From: Choristoneura fumiferana | Taxonomy: Eukaryota; Arthropoda; Insecta; Lepidoptera; Tortricidae | Assembly (NCBI RefSeq): GCF_025370935.1 | Contig: NC_133490.1 | Location: 3,174,240 to 3,238,239, forward strand | DNA length: 64,000 nt | Direction of reading: 5' to 3' | In this document: positions 1 to 9,845 of the stretch, piece after piece | Position numbering within the stretch: position 1 is the first letter of the stretch | Layout: each line of letters begins with the position of its first letter | Made by a program: the position numbers and the translations under genes | The notes under the pieces: generated by a model | Told to the model about the DNA's origin: nothing | Seen by the model: the letters and a program-made list of their open reading frames with translations, nothing else | Database searches by the model: none

Positions 1-1841
1 TAAATTTTTTGTTATATTTTTTTTTAATTAGGATCCATTGTTTGTTATACAGCGAGGAATTACTCAATAAGGAATGTCACACGCAATAAGATCGATAATT
101 TCAAAAATTCTGTCATTAGCATGTGGTTCAGTGGTATCGTGTTGGACTTGTAGACTGGAAGTCTGGTCTATAAATCTAGGTCCTTAAGTTTTATTTATCT
201 ATGTAACTTCTCCACACAATTTATCAAAATACTCCAGCAAAACTCGGTCGTCCAGGTCTTTAATAAGCCCGCATTTGATTATAGTAGGTAAAGTGGGTCA
301 TGACTGATACATGGTTATTAAAATGAAGCAAATAGTGTCAATGAATGCAGTAGGTGTTAAAGGTTGGTTAAATTATTATTTGTAGGTTTTATTTTTCAAT
401 GGTTACTAAAAGGTCAAGCCAAATATAAATTTAATTTGCTGGTCATAATTAATTTAAAACAAAATTAATGAATTAAAAAAAATATAGGCTTAACGTAGGT
501 CAACAAATTCGTTTAATTTTAAAGTATGTATTTCCAAAATACCCGTATATTTTTGAGGCTAAGAGCTTATGACTTCTAGGACTGATCAGCGCTACTCCTG
601 TTGTATGCCAAAGCACTGATCAGTGCTAAAATCGGGTCTATATCGACTGGTCTAAAATTGTTTTGCATACATTTTTTTCGTAACATATTCTTTTGTGTAA
701 CAATACGTTTCGTCGAATGATTAAAAATGTCGAAAATTGTTTGGTCGTAATTGTTTTTCATAGTATTTTATGGTCGAAAAATTGTTTTGTATAACATTTG
801 TCTGGTATAACATTGTTTTGTCGAATATTGTAACCACTAATTTTATGTCTGGAAAACAAATATGAATTTAAAGACTGAGGGGAAGTCGACGGAGCTCCTC
901 TTCGCGGAGCTCCTTTTTCGCCTAGTTAAGGCGCTACTGACACAATACTAACCTAACCTAACCTATAGTTGAGCAATCATGTTACCTGGGTTTTCTTTCT
1001 TGCAAGGGGCTCCGGCCTCTGCCCTCCGAGCTTGTGGGAGGCTTCGCCCCCCGTCCCCCCTTTACTGTTTCGCATATCCAAGTATCAAATATTCATTCTT
1101 TTCATAATTTTTTTTTGTACATTGAATATTAGACTAAATAATAATTAGATTTAACAATATTATGGATTTAGCATTTTAGTAATAAAAATTTTAGACAATA
1201 ATTTTAGACCAAAAGTACCTTAAAGAAAAACATGTATGCAAAAAAGAAATGTTAAAAAGAAGTAGGTAAATATGCCATACAATATTATACCAAACAATTT
1301 GGTCCAAAAATTTTAGGAAAAAAAATTTTAGACCTTGCCAAGGGCACCCGCTAAAATCTCATGAGCTACATTTTAAGTAGTGCTGATCAGTGGTAAGTCA
1401 TACTTTTTAATTTAAAAGATATTTTAATGCAACGTGCATGAGTTATTTTATGTTTTGAGGAATAATAAAGGATTATTATTTTATTTATAGGTATTATATT
1501 CAGTATTTATTTATTGCAACACCTTTTACAAAAAGTTATAAAAAATGATGCCCTGTTGGGGCGTGGCAATTTTAAAATTAATTACATTAGTTAACTTATG
1601 CATAACATATTATGCTATTTTAACCACATGTAATCTTTAGGAAGAGGTTTAAGGAACACTTATAAATTATCTTTATGTAAGGTATCTAAATAAACTGTTC
1701 ATTTATTTAGGAATAACATAAACTTAGAACTTATGTGGTATCACAGAATGAATAGATAATCATAATAGGACAAGTAATACCTAGTGCATATCATAATGTT
1801 TATGATCATATTATAAGGGCTGCGATCGCATTTTCTTATAG
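1..1841. other. AT-rich non-coding stretch upstream of the first visible protease exon
   Basis: No exon could be recognised on either strand. Roughly 560-840 is AT-rich with loose repeats of a TTGTTTTG...TAACAT motif. Around 890-1060 there are short GC-rich hairpins (GGAGCTCCTCTTCGCGGAGCTCC-like) and a few AACCTA repeats. About 1480-1690 is a dispersed repeat also present near 58905-59060. The missing 5' exon(s) of the protease (signal peptide and start of the propeptide) should lie here or before the window. Confidence 0.6.
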
Positions 1842-1994
1842 GCGGTGTACGACAAGGACTTTGAATCTACTCACCACGAGATGGCGGCACTTCGGAAATG
1901 GCGACAGAATTTACGCCGAGTAGCGTCACATAATCAAGAATATTTGGCTGGAAAACAGAGTTACTCCTTGCATTTGAATCATTTAGGAGATTTT
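1842..1994 (+). CDS. Protease exon: I29 propeptide, first part
   Basis: The acceptor TTCTTATAG precedes 1842 and the donor GTAAGT starts at 1995. It is 51 codons with both splice phases 0. It encodes the helical propeptide segment YDKDFE...RQNLRRVASHN and ends in NHLGDF. Reading on past 1994 gives unrelated sequence, so the longer open frame to 2120 is intronic. Confidence 0.85.
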
Positions 1995-4900
1995 GTAAGT
2001 AAAATTACAATACGGTTAGTCCGACGCATGAAAAACAGGTTAAAACCAATGCAACGAAATAAAGCTTGGTGGAAGGCTCTCAAGTTTCATGAAATGATAA
2101 CAGATGGCGATTTTTGCTAATACAGGTGTACACCACCAAAAATGTTAGTATGGTCGAGACTTTACGATGACCCTTGTGACACTTACAATAATGATGTGAT
2201 AACACTTATAGAATATGTAATGTCAAAAAGTTGGCAGTATTTTTTTGGTGAAGGTATATTGTATATTAAGTATTATACATTTTTTATAATATTTTTGCAT
2301 GACTACCGACAGTTAGACACATATTAAATATTGCCGTTTTAATTTTGTGCTAAAACATCGCTAAAAGCCGCTCCTTCTATTTATAAAACTTCGAAATTGT
2401 ATCTGCAGCAACTTGTGGCGCCATCTAGTTTTCGGTTAGCAAAACTTAATAAAAAAAACTTATCTACCCTCATAATCGTGTGTATTTTCTTTATCATAAA
2501 TATAAAAGTAACTGTCTGTCTGTAACCTCTTCACGTTTAAATTGTTGAACTGATATAAATGAAATTAAATTAGGCTTCGATTTTTTTTTACTTGTGTAAT
2601 ACACTTTATTTATTACTTATTACACATCATAAATTACCAGAAAAAGACGAAAAATCTAAATTATTAAATAATAATAAATAACAAAAAAACAATTATACGA
2701 TAAAAAAAATCTAAAATTGGCTTTGAATTATTTAAAAACCTGGAAAGTCCTGGGAACTTCTCAATTTTCGATAATAGAAAGTGAAAGTAAAACTTAGTTT
2801 AAAAATTAAAAGTACTTAATGAATTTCGTTTAAGAATTATCTAGGGGTTAANTTATTTAAAACCTGGAAAGTCCTGGGAACTTCTCAATTTTCGATAATA
2901 GAAAGTGAAAGTAAAACTTAGTTTAAAAATTAAAAGTACTTAATGAATTTCGTTTAAGTATTATCTAGGGGTTTAAAGTTTTGAATATTCGCTACGTTCA
3001 AAGTCTTTTAGTAACACTATCATCAGTATCAATTTCCAGGCTCCAATGGACTACCTAAAGAACTTGTTGAAGCTAAAAGACACCTTCCCCTTGTGGGACC
3101 CTGCTCACGACCACCACCGAAGAGACTTCCACAAACTCGCCCACAAGAGGGCTCCTAGACAAGTAAGTGCCACAACTCCTAAAAGAGCTGTAACCAACAT
3201 AGAAAAATTTGTCATTTCAAAGTTTAAAATTTCAAAAATGGCTGAACCGCTTTCCATCAAACAGCTAAGAACCATCACAAAGAAACTCGCATTCCATCCT
3301 TTTGAGAGCTGCGATTCCACAGACAGACATTGGCGTCAAACTTATAACGTGTTAAACCTTCGTGGTTTTCACTCATAACAACTACAGTACCCCGGGACTA
3401 TCATATTAGACAGTACTCTCGTTTTGTCACCTTATAACACACCTCTTTTTGCGTAGGAGGTTATAAGACTGTTGCTTTTAAAGGTGGACTGGCGCACGAG
3501 GGGGTTCAGGCCGCGTCGCGAGCAGCAGCTGCGTTGCGGCGCGTGCTACGCATTCGCTGTGACGCACGCGCTGCAGGCGCAGCTCTACAAACGACACGGC
3601 GCATGGGGCGAGCTCAGGTGACACTCAACCTATAAATAATAAAAAAAAAAACAACCTATACAAGGTGTTAATTAAATAACTGAAAACCAGAAAGTAGTTT
3701 GCTCAGAATCGAGAGTAGAATCGATTACACTATGTTTTAAATCAGGTTGTGTTTGTGTCTTTAAATCCCTTTTTTATTGTGCCCAGTCTAAAAGTTACGA
3801 CTGCAACAGGCGCCATTTAAATATTTTAGCGAGGTTGCATACTATTTCGATAATTGAATACTGGCCTGTTTGCTGTCACTGTGTGGTTTTCTTCTAAAAA
3901 CGTCAAAGCGCAACTGACAAAAACAAATCATGAGTGTAGAGTTAGAAATTAAGTAGAATTACTGACTTAGCAAAACACACCAACATCTTTTAAAATAATG
4001 AAGATATTAAAAAATAAATTCAATCAACTTACTTAAAATGAAAAAATATTTTTGGGGTGTCTGAGGTTTTCAGTTGTTTAATTAACAGCTTGTATACGTC
4101 CCACTGTAAGGCTTAGGCCCCGTAGAATGAGAGGGCTTGGGGCGTAGTTCTCACGCAAGCCCAATGAGGATAAGGATCTTCACAAACATCATTAAATCGC
4201 ATCGCAGGCTCGTGCGGGCTCCTTCACGATGGTTTCCTTTATGCCTGGTTCACATTATTCCAGTAGCATTACACTGCGGTGCTCGATCGATCTTGTGTAA
4301 CTCGTTTGGATTGTGTCCCCGCAATGTATTGCTACTGGCATGATTTTACTGGAATAATTTGAACCGGGCTTCCGAGTATTACCTATTATGAAATGAATGA
4401 TTATGAAATGTATATTTCAGAACTAAATTATTGTTATTATTATTTTAAAATTTATGACGGTGGAAGCATTCTACACTTCCACTGAACGTAGATATAGTTT
4501 AGATATAGTTAGTGTTTAGTATTGTAACTAAGGGACCCCATACATCCCTGTATTTCTTTTATTATTATTTTTTGTATTTTTTCTTTCTTTTATTGTATAA
4601 TATAGTTTTTAAGTAGGTATTTTATTTATAATTATATTTTTATGAAAAATTGACTTTCTGCCAAGTTTCTTGCGGCGCATTCTTCTTGGCAATGATGGTC
4701 TTTCCGAAAGCGCTGGTAGTTTAAAAAATGACGTGTAAAAGTGCCCATTGCGGCCTATTTACTGAATAAATCATTTGAATTTTGAATTTGAATTTTTTTT
4801 ACCGTAAAAATCAAGTGTTTTTTTTTATTCGCACAAGAATACCACTAATGGAACTAAGAGATACGAGTCCGAATTTGAACTGAAGATTGGAAATATGGTT

Positions 4901-7900
4901 GAAAGAACAAGCAGAAGCACTTTTTTATTGTTTCCAGGAGCAAATATTGAAATTCTGTGAATCAGTCAATGTAGGTACGATATTCTAATTAGTGATAAAA
5001 TGCTACAAAACTACAATTTGTTTTGTTGTTTTATGTTATGTTAATTAATTTGTTTTGTTTGTTTGTTTTATTTTGTTGTTTTGTTTTGTTCCTTATAACC
5101 TTTTTTTTAATTTTGATTCCAGTCCACAGCAGATAATTGACTGCAGCCGACCGGACGGCAACGACGGCTGCCAAGGCGGCTCGCTCCGAGCCACGATGCG
5201 GTATGTCACGAGGGCAGGCCTCATCACGGAGACTGCTTATCCTTACGAAGGAAAGGTAACTGCTGTAGGGCGACCAACTTTATACAGGGTATCTCTGACC
5301 ACGGGGCTTCAAATTCAAGGTTCGATTCTACTCGCATAACTAAGCTACTTTTGTTTTGTAACGTTTTCAAATAACTTGAACTTAGACAATTTAATTAATT
5401 TATTGATCCTCAAAGTTTAATCGTTAAATCAGTGTATCGGACACGGCGGTGTTATCGCTGTCTCTTGGTACCGGGCCTTTAAATTATTTTTGACAATTAT
5501 TTGTCATCTCTAGGTAATCATTTATCAATGTGCTGTCAATCTGTATGAAAAAAAAAAGAAATTAACAGTGATCATAATTTTGAAAAAGTTGCAGAACAAA
5601 AGGTAGCTCGGTTATGGGAGTAGAATCAAACCTTCGATTTAAATCCAGAGCACAAAATACAGATAGTTCAGAAATCAATCTCCATACAAGTGCGCTCGAG
5701 TAATGCACACATAGACACTGCTCACGGACACGATATTTCGAACCGGTTGGGACCAGTGCGAGCGCGAGTGCCATCCGCTTGAGACACGCGTCTGTGAACT
5801 GTTTTGTGCAATAATGGAGCAACAAAAAAAAAAGTTATTATCTGTTCAGTGAACGGTTGTTTAAATTAAATAATCGTGAATTTCGCCAATAACGAAATCG
5901 ACGCAAGATATTTTCTGTGACAAATTTTAATATTAACAATGACATTAAAATTAAAATATTTTAGTTATTAATTTACATTTCCATACTTCCCGTTTCATTC
6001 TCAACAATAAATCAAACAACTAGATACGAGTGCCACTACCACGATAGTTTTTGTGCATAAGCCATAGTTGACAACCTTAGAGCGACCGCCGAGCGTAGGT
6101 ATGAAAAGTGAAGTACATACTGGAGATTGACTTCTGAACTGTCTGTGTTTTGTGGTCAGAGACATCCTGTAAATTTTCAATGCTTGCTACTTTGCTTGTT
6201 ACTTGTGAATAGGGGAAAAGGGCTGGTATCGGCTGACAGTCATCAAAGTTAAATTCATGAAACTGCTAAACAACGAACTGCGAAATACGATTACGTTACT
6301 GCGAATTAAACGTAAATTACGTACTTTGCAACCAAAAACCATATTACGTACGTAGCCTTAAGGTAAATTTACACTGATTCGCGAATCGAAGCTGCACATT
6401 TCGTTGAGAAAATATAATGAACGAGTAGTTGTTCTTTCAATAAAGCGTGCGCTGTCATGTTGCATCAACCCTTAGATACCAGTCTCCCTTATCTTACCTT
6501 AGCAGCTAAGGTTTGAACGTCTAGCGCCATCTAGTTCCTAAATGCAGAACTAACAATACAGACCTCACCCTTAGTTGAGGCAGAGGCATAATGGTAATTT
6601 ACCAAGTCCGAAGGATGGCAGTTGAAAACTAACATGTTCATCGGAGTAGTTAATCTATTCGATACTAGGTGGCGCTAGAATGGCTTAACCTGGTTATCCA
6701 GCAGGTAATGGTCACGTAAAACCTTGTCTTTCCCAGAGAGACCATTGCCGCTACAGTAGCCTCTTGGTGCGCGCCAAGCCCAAGCGCTGGGCCTTCCTCC
6801 CAGCAGGAGACGAAGACGCCATGGAGCTGGCTCTAGCTGCCATTGGACCCCTGGCTGTGGCTGTCAATGCAGCGCCGTTTACCTTTCAACTTTACAGGTA
6901 TTTCTTTATCGATATTAAGAAAAACGAGCGCGGGAGCACCGGATGGTAACTGCTTGCCACGAGAGTCCTTTACCGGTCTTAAAAACTCTTTTCTTAAAGA
7001 CCAGGGGAAGACCGCTGTCGGGTACTGATTCCACCATTTTACTGTGCGTGGCAACTGGCAACCATGGGCGTCCGAATGGGATGCAAAGGGGTAGACTTGC
7101 ACCTTACTGGCTTAAAGAAAATAGAATAAGGTCGTCTGATGGGGTCATCTGATGGGGTGATCACCACCGATTTATGAACTTTGTCTGGGAAAACAAAACA
7201 ATGTAGTTTCCCTTCCCTTCCATAGCGCAGTGCACAGTGCAGTTTGGAGTTAATTCGTAGTTTGCAACAGTGTTTGGGAACTACGGCCCAAGTCCAAGCG
7301 TAGTAAGTTAACTTAATTTTTAGAGTAGGTACCCTTCTTGTGTAATATGCATTATATACCTACCTAATTGTTGGCAATAAACGCATTTTCTTTCTTCTTC
7401 TTCTTTCTTAGTATAGGTTGGAATGATGTTGATGATTTGAAATAGTAGATTGTTGCACCAAGCAGAAAGTTATTTATTACTGCACCGAGTGCCGATTTGG
7501 AGCCCGAGCGTTAGCGAGGGCTTTAAAAAGCACGACGGAAATATAAATTACTTAATGCGAGGTGCATAATCTGCTTTTCTTTCAACTATTACAGGAATAG
7601 TAGACGCAAAAATAAACTCATGCTAAACAAATAATAGGAAAGAAATATCTCTAGCACTCGATGATTCCATTTTTGTTCTTGCTCGTTTGCCATCCATTCG
7701 AATAAAAATAAATAATAAATTGTAAGTTTACATTCGCACTCTCAAAAAATGTCCACGGAAAATTCGCAAGGTTCCCGACAATTTGTTTTTTTTTTTAATT
7801 TCTTATTTTTTTTTGGTAGAGTTAGTATATATAGCAGATATTTTTACCCGCGATCTGTCATATTTCGGATGGGCGCCAGGTTGGAGAACCAAACATACAA

Positions 7901-9845
7901 AGTTTTTTTTTAAATACTTATACGGGTACTTACCATTTTTGGTAGGATAGATTTTTTGTACGCAATCTGTCAAATTTCATAAGACCGTCAGGTTGACCAA
8001 CCTAACACTAGATTTTTTTACACTAGGCAGGCTAATTTTATAGCAAAAATACTCGTGTTACCTCTTTGGTCGTGCAATTAAAAAAACTAAAACAATGCAA
8101 TAAAGGATTTTCATACATTTTTTCTGCTCTAGAGCAGAAAAGTCCCTTGGGCTGTGTATTTAGTGCGGTTATGATGAAATTAAAGCATATTGGAAGAAAA
8201 TATTTTTTCACACCTCTCATTCAGAAAAGTAACTTTTTTCCCTGGCGAGAGGGATCAAAGTGCAACTTTTCTGTTCAAGTGTAAGGAAGCGATCGAGGGA
8301 CAAGTGAAACTCTCAGGTGCTGTGTAAATACTCTCTATTAACATAAAATGAATTCTTATTATATAGGTTACATATTGGGAGAGTGTGCGTGTGGCGCAGC
8401 TCACACTACACAAGGCTTTTCTAAGTGTTTTTCTTGCAAACGCAATTTTTAAAAGTTGATAATTCTAAAACCACGCTATTTTCTATGCTGGTTGCTCTTT
8501 AATTATATTAAGAATTGTTTTATTTCAATTTTCGTCATACTCGGTGTGAAAAGTTGTATGAGTCACTCGGAAGCAAAATTATTTTCATCTTGGGCGTTAA
8601 CAATTGAATCCCTCATTACGCTACATTCTGGATTCAATGTACCGCCCTCGCCGTAAATACATTATTTTGCTCCCTTGTGACACAAGTAACTATTTGTTAC
8701 CCAGGAGTGGCGTATATGACGATCCATTCTGCACGCCGTGGCAGTTGAACCATGCCATGCTTCTGGTGGGGTACACGCCGGAGTACTGGGTCCTGCTCAA
8801 CTGGTGGGGGAAGCAGTGGGGGGAGGACGGCTACATGAGGTATGAGGAATACGGCCTACGGTTTGTGGTTGTCAGTTACGGGCACCCATGGAAGGGAACT
8901 GGAGTTACTAGCGAGAACAGTGGTAGTTTTTGTTCCATAAATAATAAATAAGTATACTAATGATGAGTCATTAGAAACATTGTAGATCTGTTTATATCTC
9001 GTTGAGTTTCTTGTCAGATTCTTCTCCACAGAGGTTTTTCCGAACCGGTTGTAGATTATTGACATGCATAAGTCATTGTTTTAGTGAAGATATCTTCAAA
9101 ATATTTTGACTAACTTTGAACTGCAATTTTTTGTGATTATTTTAAGATTTCACTTTATGCACTAGTGAAAAACAAAATGTTTTTTTATATTGCTTATATC
9201 CAGTATAAATACGAAGCATAAATACAAACATAAGAAGTGAAAAAGTTATTTTATATCATATTTGATAATGTTCGAATAATACCTATGCTCGTGATAGATA
9301 CAGACCAGTTTGTTTTGGCCACCATGAAATAGTCATACAACTTTAACTGAGAGAGAAATTTTTCATTCCGCGGAAAGTGCGTGAAGCCATCGAGATTAGT
9401 CGTCGGCCGAATTTCAACCGGGATAGTGGTTGGACGGTACCTCCGAGTTGGAAAACGGTGTTAAATACTCGTGCTGCGTCATCGGTGTGTGTGAACGTAC
9501 CTTTACAGAGCGATGTTGTTAGTGTTGTGTGCTACCCTACATTTGACAGTTGTAATGATGATGAAAACGCGGGTAGTTGTGTGCCGGTGTCAGTTTCGTC
9601 GGGTAGTCGCGCGAGCAGAGCGGCGGCGCGCAGTGCGCGTGTTGCAGCAGCCGCTGAGTCGCGTTGCTCCGAAGACGAAGGGCTACGGATTAGCCCGAAA
9701 CATGTAGAGCTAAACTCGATTTAAGACGTGAGTTATCCGGGTCATTATATTTAATACAACTTTAACTCTCATTTTTATTTGCAGGATACGAAGGGGCTTC
9801 AACAGATGTGGTGTCGCTAATATGGCTGCTTATGTACTATTGTGA
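1842..9845 (+). CDS. Papain-family (C1A) cathepsin L-like cysteine protease, 7 exons, 5' incomplete
   Basis: Exons 1842-1994, 3040-3162, 3484-3617, 5123-5255, 6737-6897, 8705-8839 and 9785-9845 sum to 900 bp and join in frame to 299 residues plus TGA. All introns are GT-AG. Residues 1-92 are an I29 propeptide with a partial ERFNIN pattern (RQNLRRVASHN, then NHLGDF). The mature domain starts at VDWR. The active-site segment reads RCGACYAFA: catalytic Cys present, oxyanion Gln six residues before it, and the usual Trp-26 is Tyr. GCQGG follows, then LNHAMLLVGY (catalytic His) and LLNWWGKQWG (catalytic Asn; the usual KNSWG is changed). The C-terminus NRCGVANMAAY matches the family NxCGIAxxAxY ending. 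The mature domain, about 207 residues, is slightly short. All catalytic residues are kept, so it is probably an active endopeptidase made as a zymogen, lysosomal or gut-secreted. The signal peptide is not visible. It could equally be a divergent relative of the insect 26/29-kDa proteinase group. Confidence 0.88.
1995..3039 (+). other. Protease intron with a suspect tandem duplication
   Basis: GTAAGT...TTTCCAG intron. It holds AT-rich sequence and, at 2728-2973, a near-perfect tandem duplication of about 122 bp with an ambiguous base N at the junction (2852). No further exon was seen. Confidence 0.7.
2728..2973. repeat. Tandem duplication (2 x ~122 bp) joined by an N
   Basis: Unit 1 is 2728-2851 and unit 2 is 2853-2973. 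They differ by one A in an A-run and one A/T change. The single N sits exactly at the boundary, which is typical of an unmerged contig overlap rather than a biological duplication. Confidence 0.85.
3040..3162 (+). CDS. Protease exon: propeptide end to cleavage region
   Basis: Acceptor AATTTCCAG, donor GTAAGT at 3163. It is 41 codons in phase 0 with sequence APMDYLKNLLKLKD...KRAPRQ. The basic tail directly precedes the mature VDWR start in the next exon, as expected for a C1A propeptide junction. Confidence 0.85.
3300..3475 (-). repeat. Interspersed repeat fragment (CCCCGACGC...AGAGGGGTGTTATAAG family)
   Basis: Starts in or next to intron 2. It contains the ACAGACAGACATTGGCGTCAA and CCTCTTTTTGCGTAGGAGGT landmarks of a family also at 42121, 44096, 47876 and 56405. 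Here it is degenerate. Confidence 0.55.
3484..3617 (+). CDS. Protease exon: catalytic cysteine
   Basis: Starts GTG GAC TGG (VDWR) after acceptor TTTTAAAG and ends in AG before GTGACA, leaving a two-base codon remnant. It encodes EQQLRCGACYAFAV: oxyanion-hole Gln, structural Cys-22 and nucleophile Cys-25. It is GC-rich (many GCG/CGC codons), unlike the surrounding intron sequence. Confidence 0.9.
4090..4240 (-). mobile_element. SINE-A fragment
   Basis: Carries the minus-strand middle and 3' region of the SINE-A family: TATACGTCCCACTG, a GAGAGGGCTTGGG block, and the GCAGG...TCCTTCACGATGGTTT block. Compare the reference copy at 55242-55551. It lacks the tRNA-like head. Confidence 0.7.
4400..4797 (+). 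mobile_element. LINE-type 3' end, copy 1
   Basis: Shares CTTGCGGCGCATTCTTCTTG, CCGAAAGCGCTGGTAGTTT and the tail ACTGAATAAATCATTTGAAT with the copy at 61002-61358. Minus-strand pieces occur near 33030-33130 and 34190-34345. The A/T-rich GAATTTGAATTT tail is like a non-LTR retrotransposon 3' end. No coding part is present. Confidence 0.7.
5123..5255 (+). CDS. Protease exon: GCQGG segment
   Basis: The acceptor ATTCCAG splits a Ser codon with the previous exon. It reads SPQQIIDCSRPDGNDGCQGG and ends YPYEGK before GTAACT. The family motifs LSxQxLxDCS and NxGCxGG are both present. Confidence 0.9.
5651..6154. mobile_element. Short DNA transposon with ~34-bp terminal inverted repeats, THAP-like start inside
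   Basis: 5651-5684 and 6121-6154 are inverted copies (core AGTTCAGAAxTCAATCTCCA). Inside, a short frame from ATG 5814 (MEQQKKKVIICSVNGCLN then stop) looks like the start of a THAP zinc finger, which P-element-like transposases carry. The rest of the transposase is missing. It lies in protease intron 4 (5256-6736). The superfamily call is tentative and element ends may extend beyond the core TIR. Confidence 0.45.
6737..6897 (+). CDS. Protease exon: mature domain R-subdomain
   Basis: Acceptor TTTCCCAG, donor AG|GTATTT. It encodes RDHCRYSS...GPLAVAVNAAPFTFQLYR. The GPLAVAVNA segment corresponds to the conserved GPxSVAIDA strand of cathepsin L. Confidence 0.88.
6930..7110 (-). mobile_element. 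Degenerate LINE reverse-transcriptase C-terminus
   Basis: The minus-strand frame includes LPRTVKWWNQYPTAVFP, a pattern like the C-terminal tail of insect non-LTR retrotransposon ORF2 proteins (xxWNxLPxxVFP). It lies within protease intron 5 and is truncated. Confidence 0.5.
8195..8698 (+). repeat. Dispersed repeat, plus copy, abutting a splice acceptor
   Basis: Shares CACACCTCTC...AAAAGTAACTTTTT, CAACTTTTCTGTTCAAG, GAATCCCTCATTACGCTACA and TTGCTCCCTTGTGACACAA with an inverted copy at about 12020-12440. It ends a few bases before the AG of protease exon 6. Confidence 0.65.
8705..8839 (+). CDS. Protease exon: catalytic histidine and asparagine
   Basis: The acceptor TGTTACCCAG completes an Arg codon. 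It reads SGVYDDPFCTPWQLNHAMLL, then VGY, then LNWWGKQWGEDGYM, and ends ATG AG|GTATGA. The frame stays open to 8951, but that tail lacks the family C-terminus. Splicing at 8839/8840 to 9785 restores it, so the read-through is taken as intron. Confidence 0.88.
9335..9767 (+). mobile_element. 5'-truncated Penelope-like retroelement 3' end with 14-bp TSD
   Basis: The 14-bp direct repeats ATACAACTTTAACT at 9335-9348 and 9754-9767 bracket a 405-bp insertion. Its frame from about 9377 reads REAIEISRRPNFNRDSGW and VPPSWKTVL, like the end of the GIY-YIG domain of Penelope-like elements. The last ~150 bp recur at 54629-54784. Near 9663-9710 there is a hammerhead-like fold: GGGCT/AGCCC stem, GAAAC, palindrome ACATGT. 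It lies in protease intron 6. Confidence 0.65.
9785..9845 (+). CDS. Protease terminal micro-exon
   Basis: The acceptor TTTTTATTTGCAG precedes 9785, and the first G completes an Arg codon with exon 6. It encodes IRRGFNRCGVANMAAYVLL and TGA at 9843-9845. NRCGVAxxAAY is the standard C1A C-terminal motif, including the final disulphide Cys. It is too short to appear as an ordinary open frame. Confidence 0.88.

Larger units (their letters stand above)
3618..5122 (+). other. Protease intron containing SINE and LINE remnants
   Basis: Starts at GTGACA and ends at the acceptor TTTTGATTCCAG. It contains a truncated SINE-A copy (about 4090-4240, minus) and a LINE-like 3' end (4400-4797). Confidence 0.75.

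Noticed and set aside
8604..8951. Open frame ending ...SFCSINNK as the true protease C-terminus
   Set aside because: The tail after GYMR has no family similarity, while splicing at 8839 to 9785 gives the canonical NRCGVAxxAAY ending in frame.
9377..9724. A 115-residue frame as a host gene
   Set aside because: It lies inside an insertion with a 14-bp TSD, its 3' part recurs at 54629, and its start resembles a Penelope-like GIY-YIG C-terminus.
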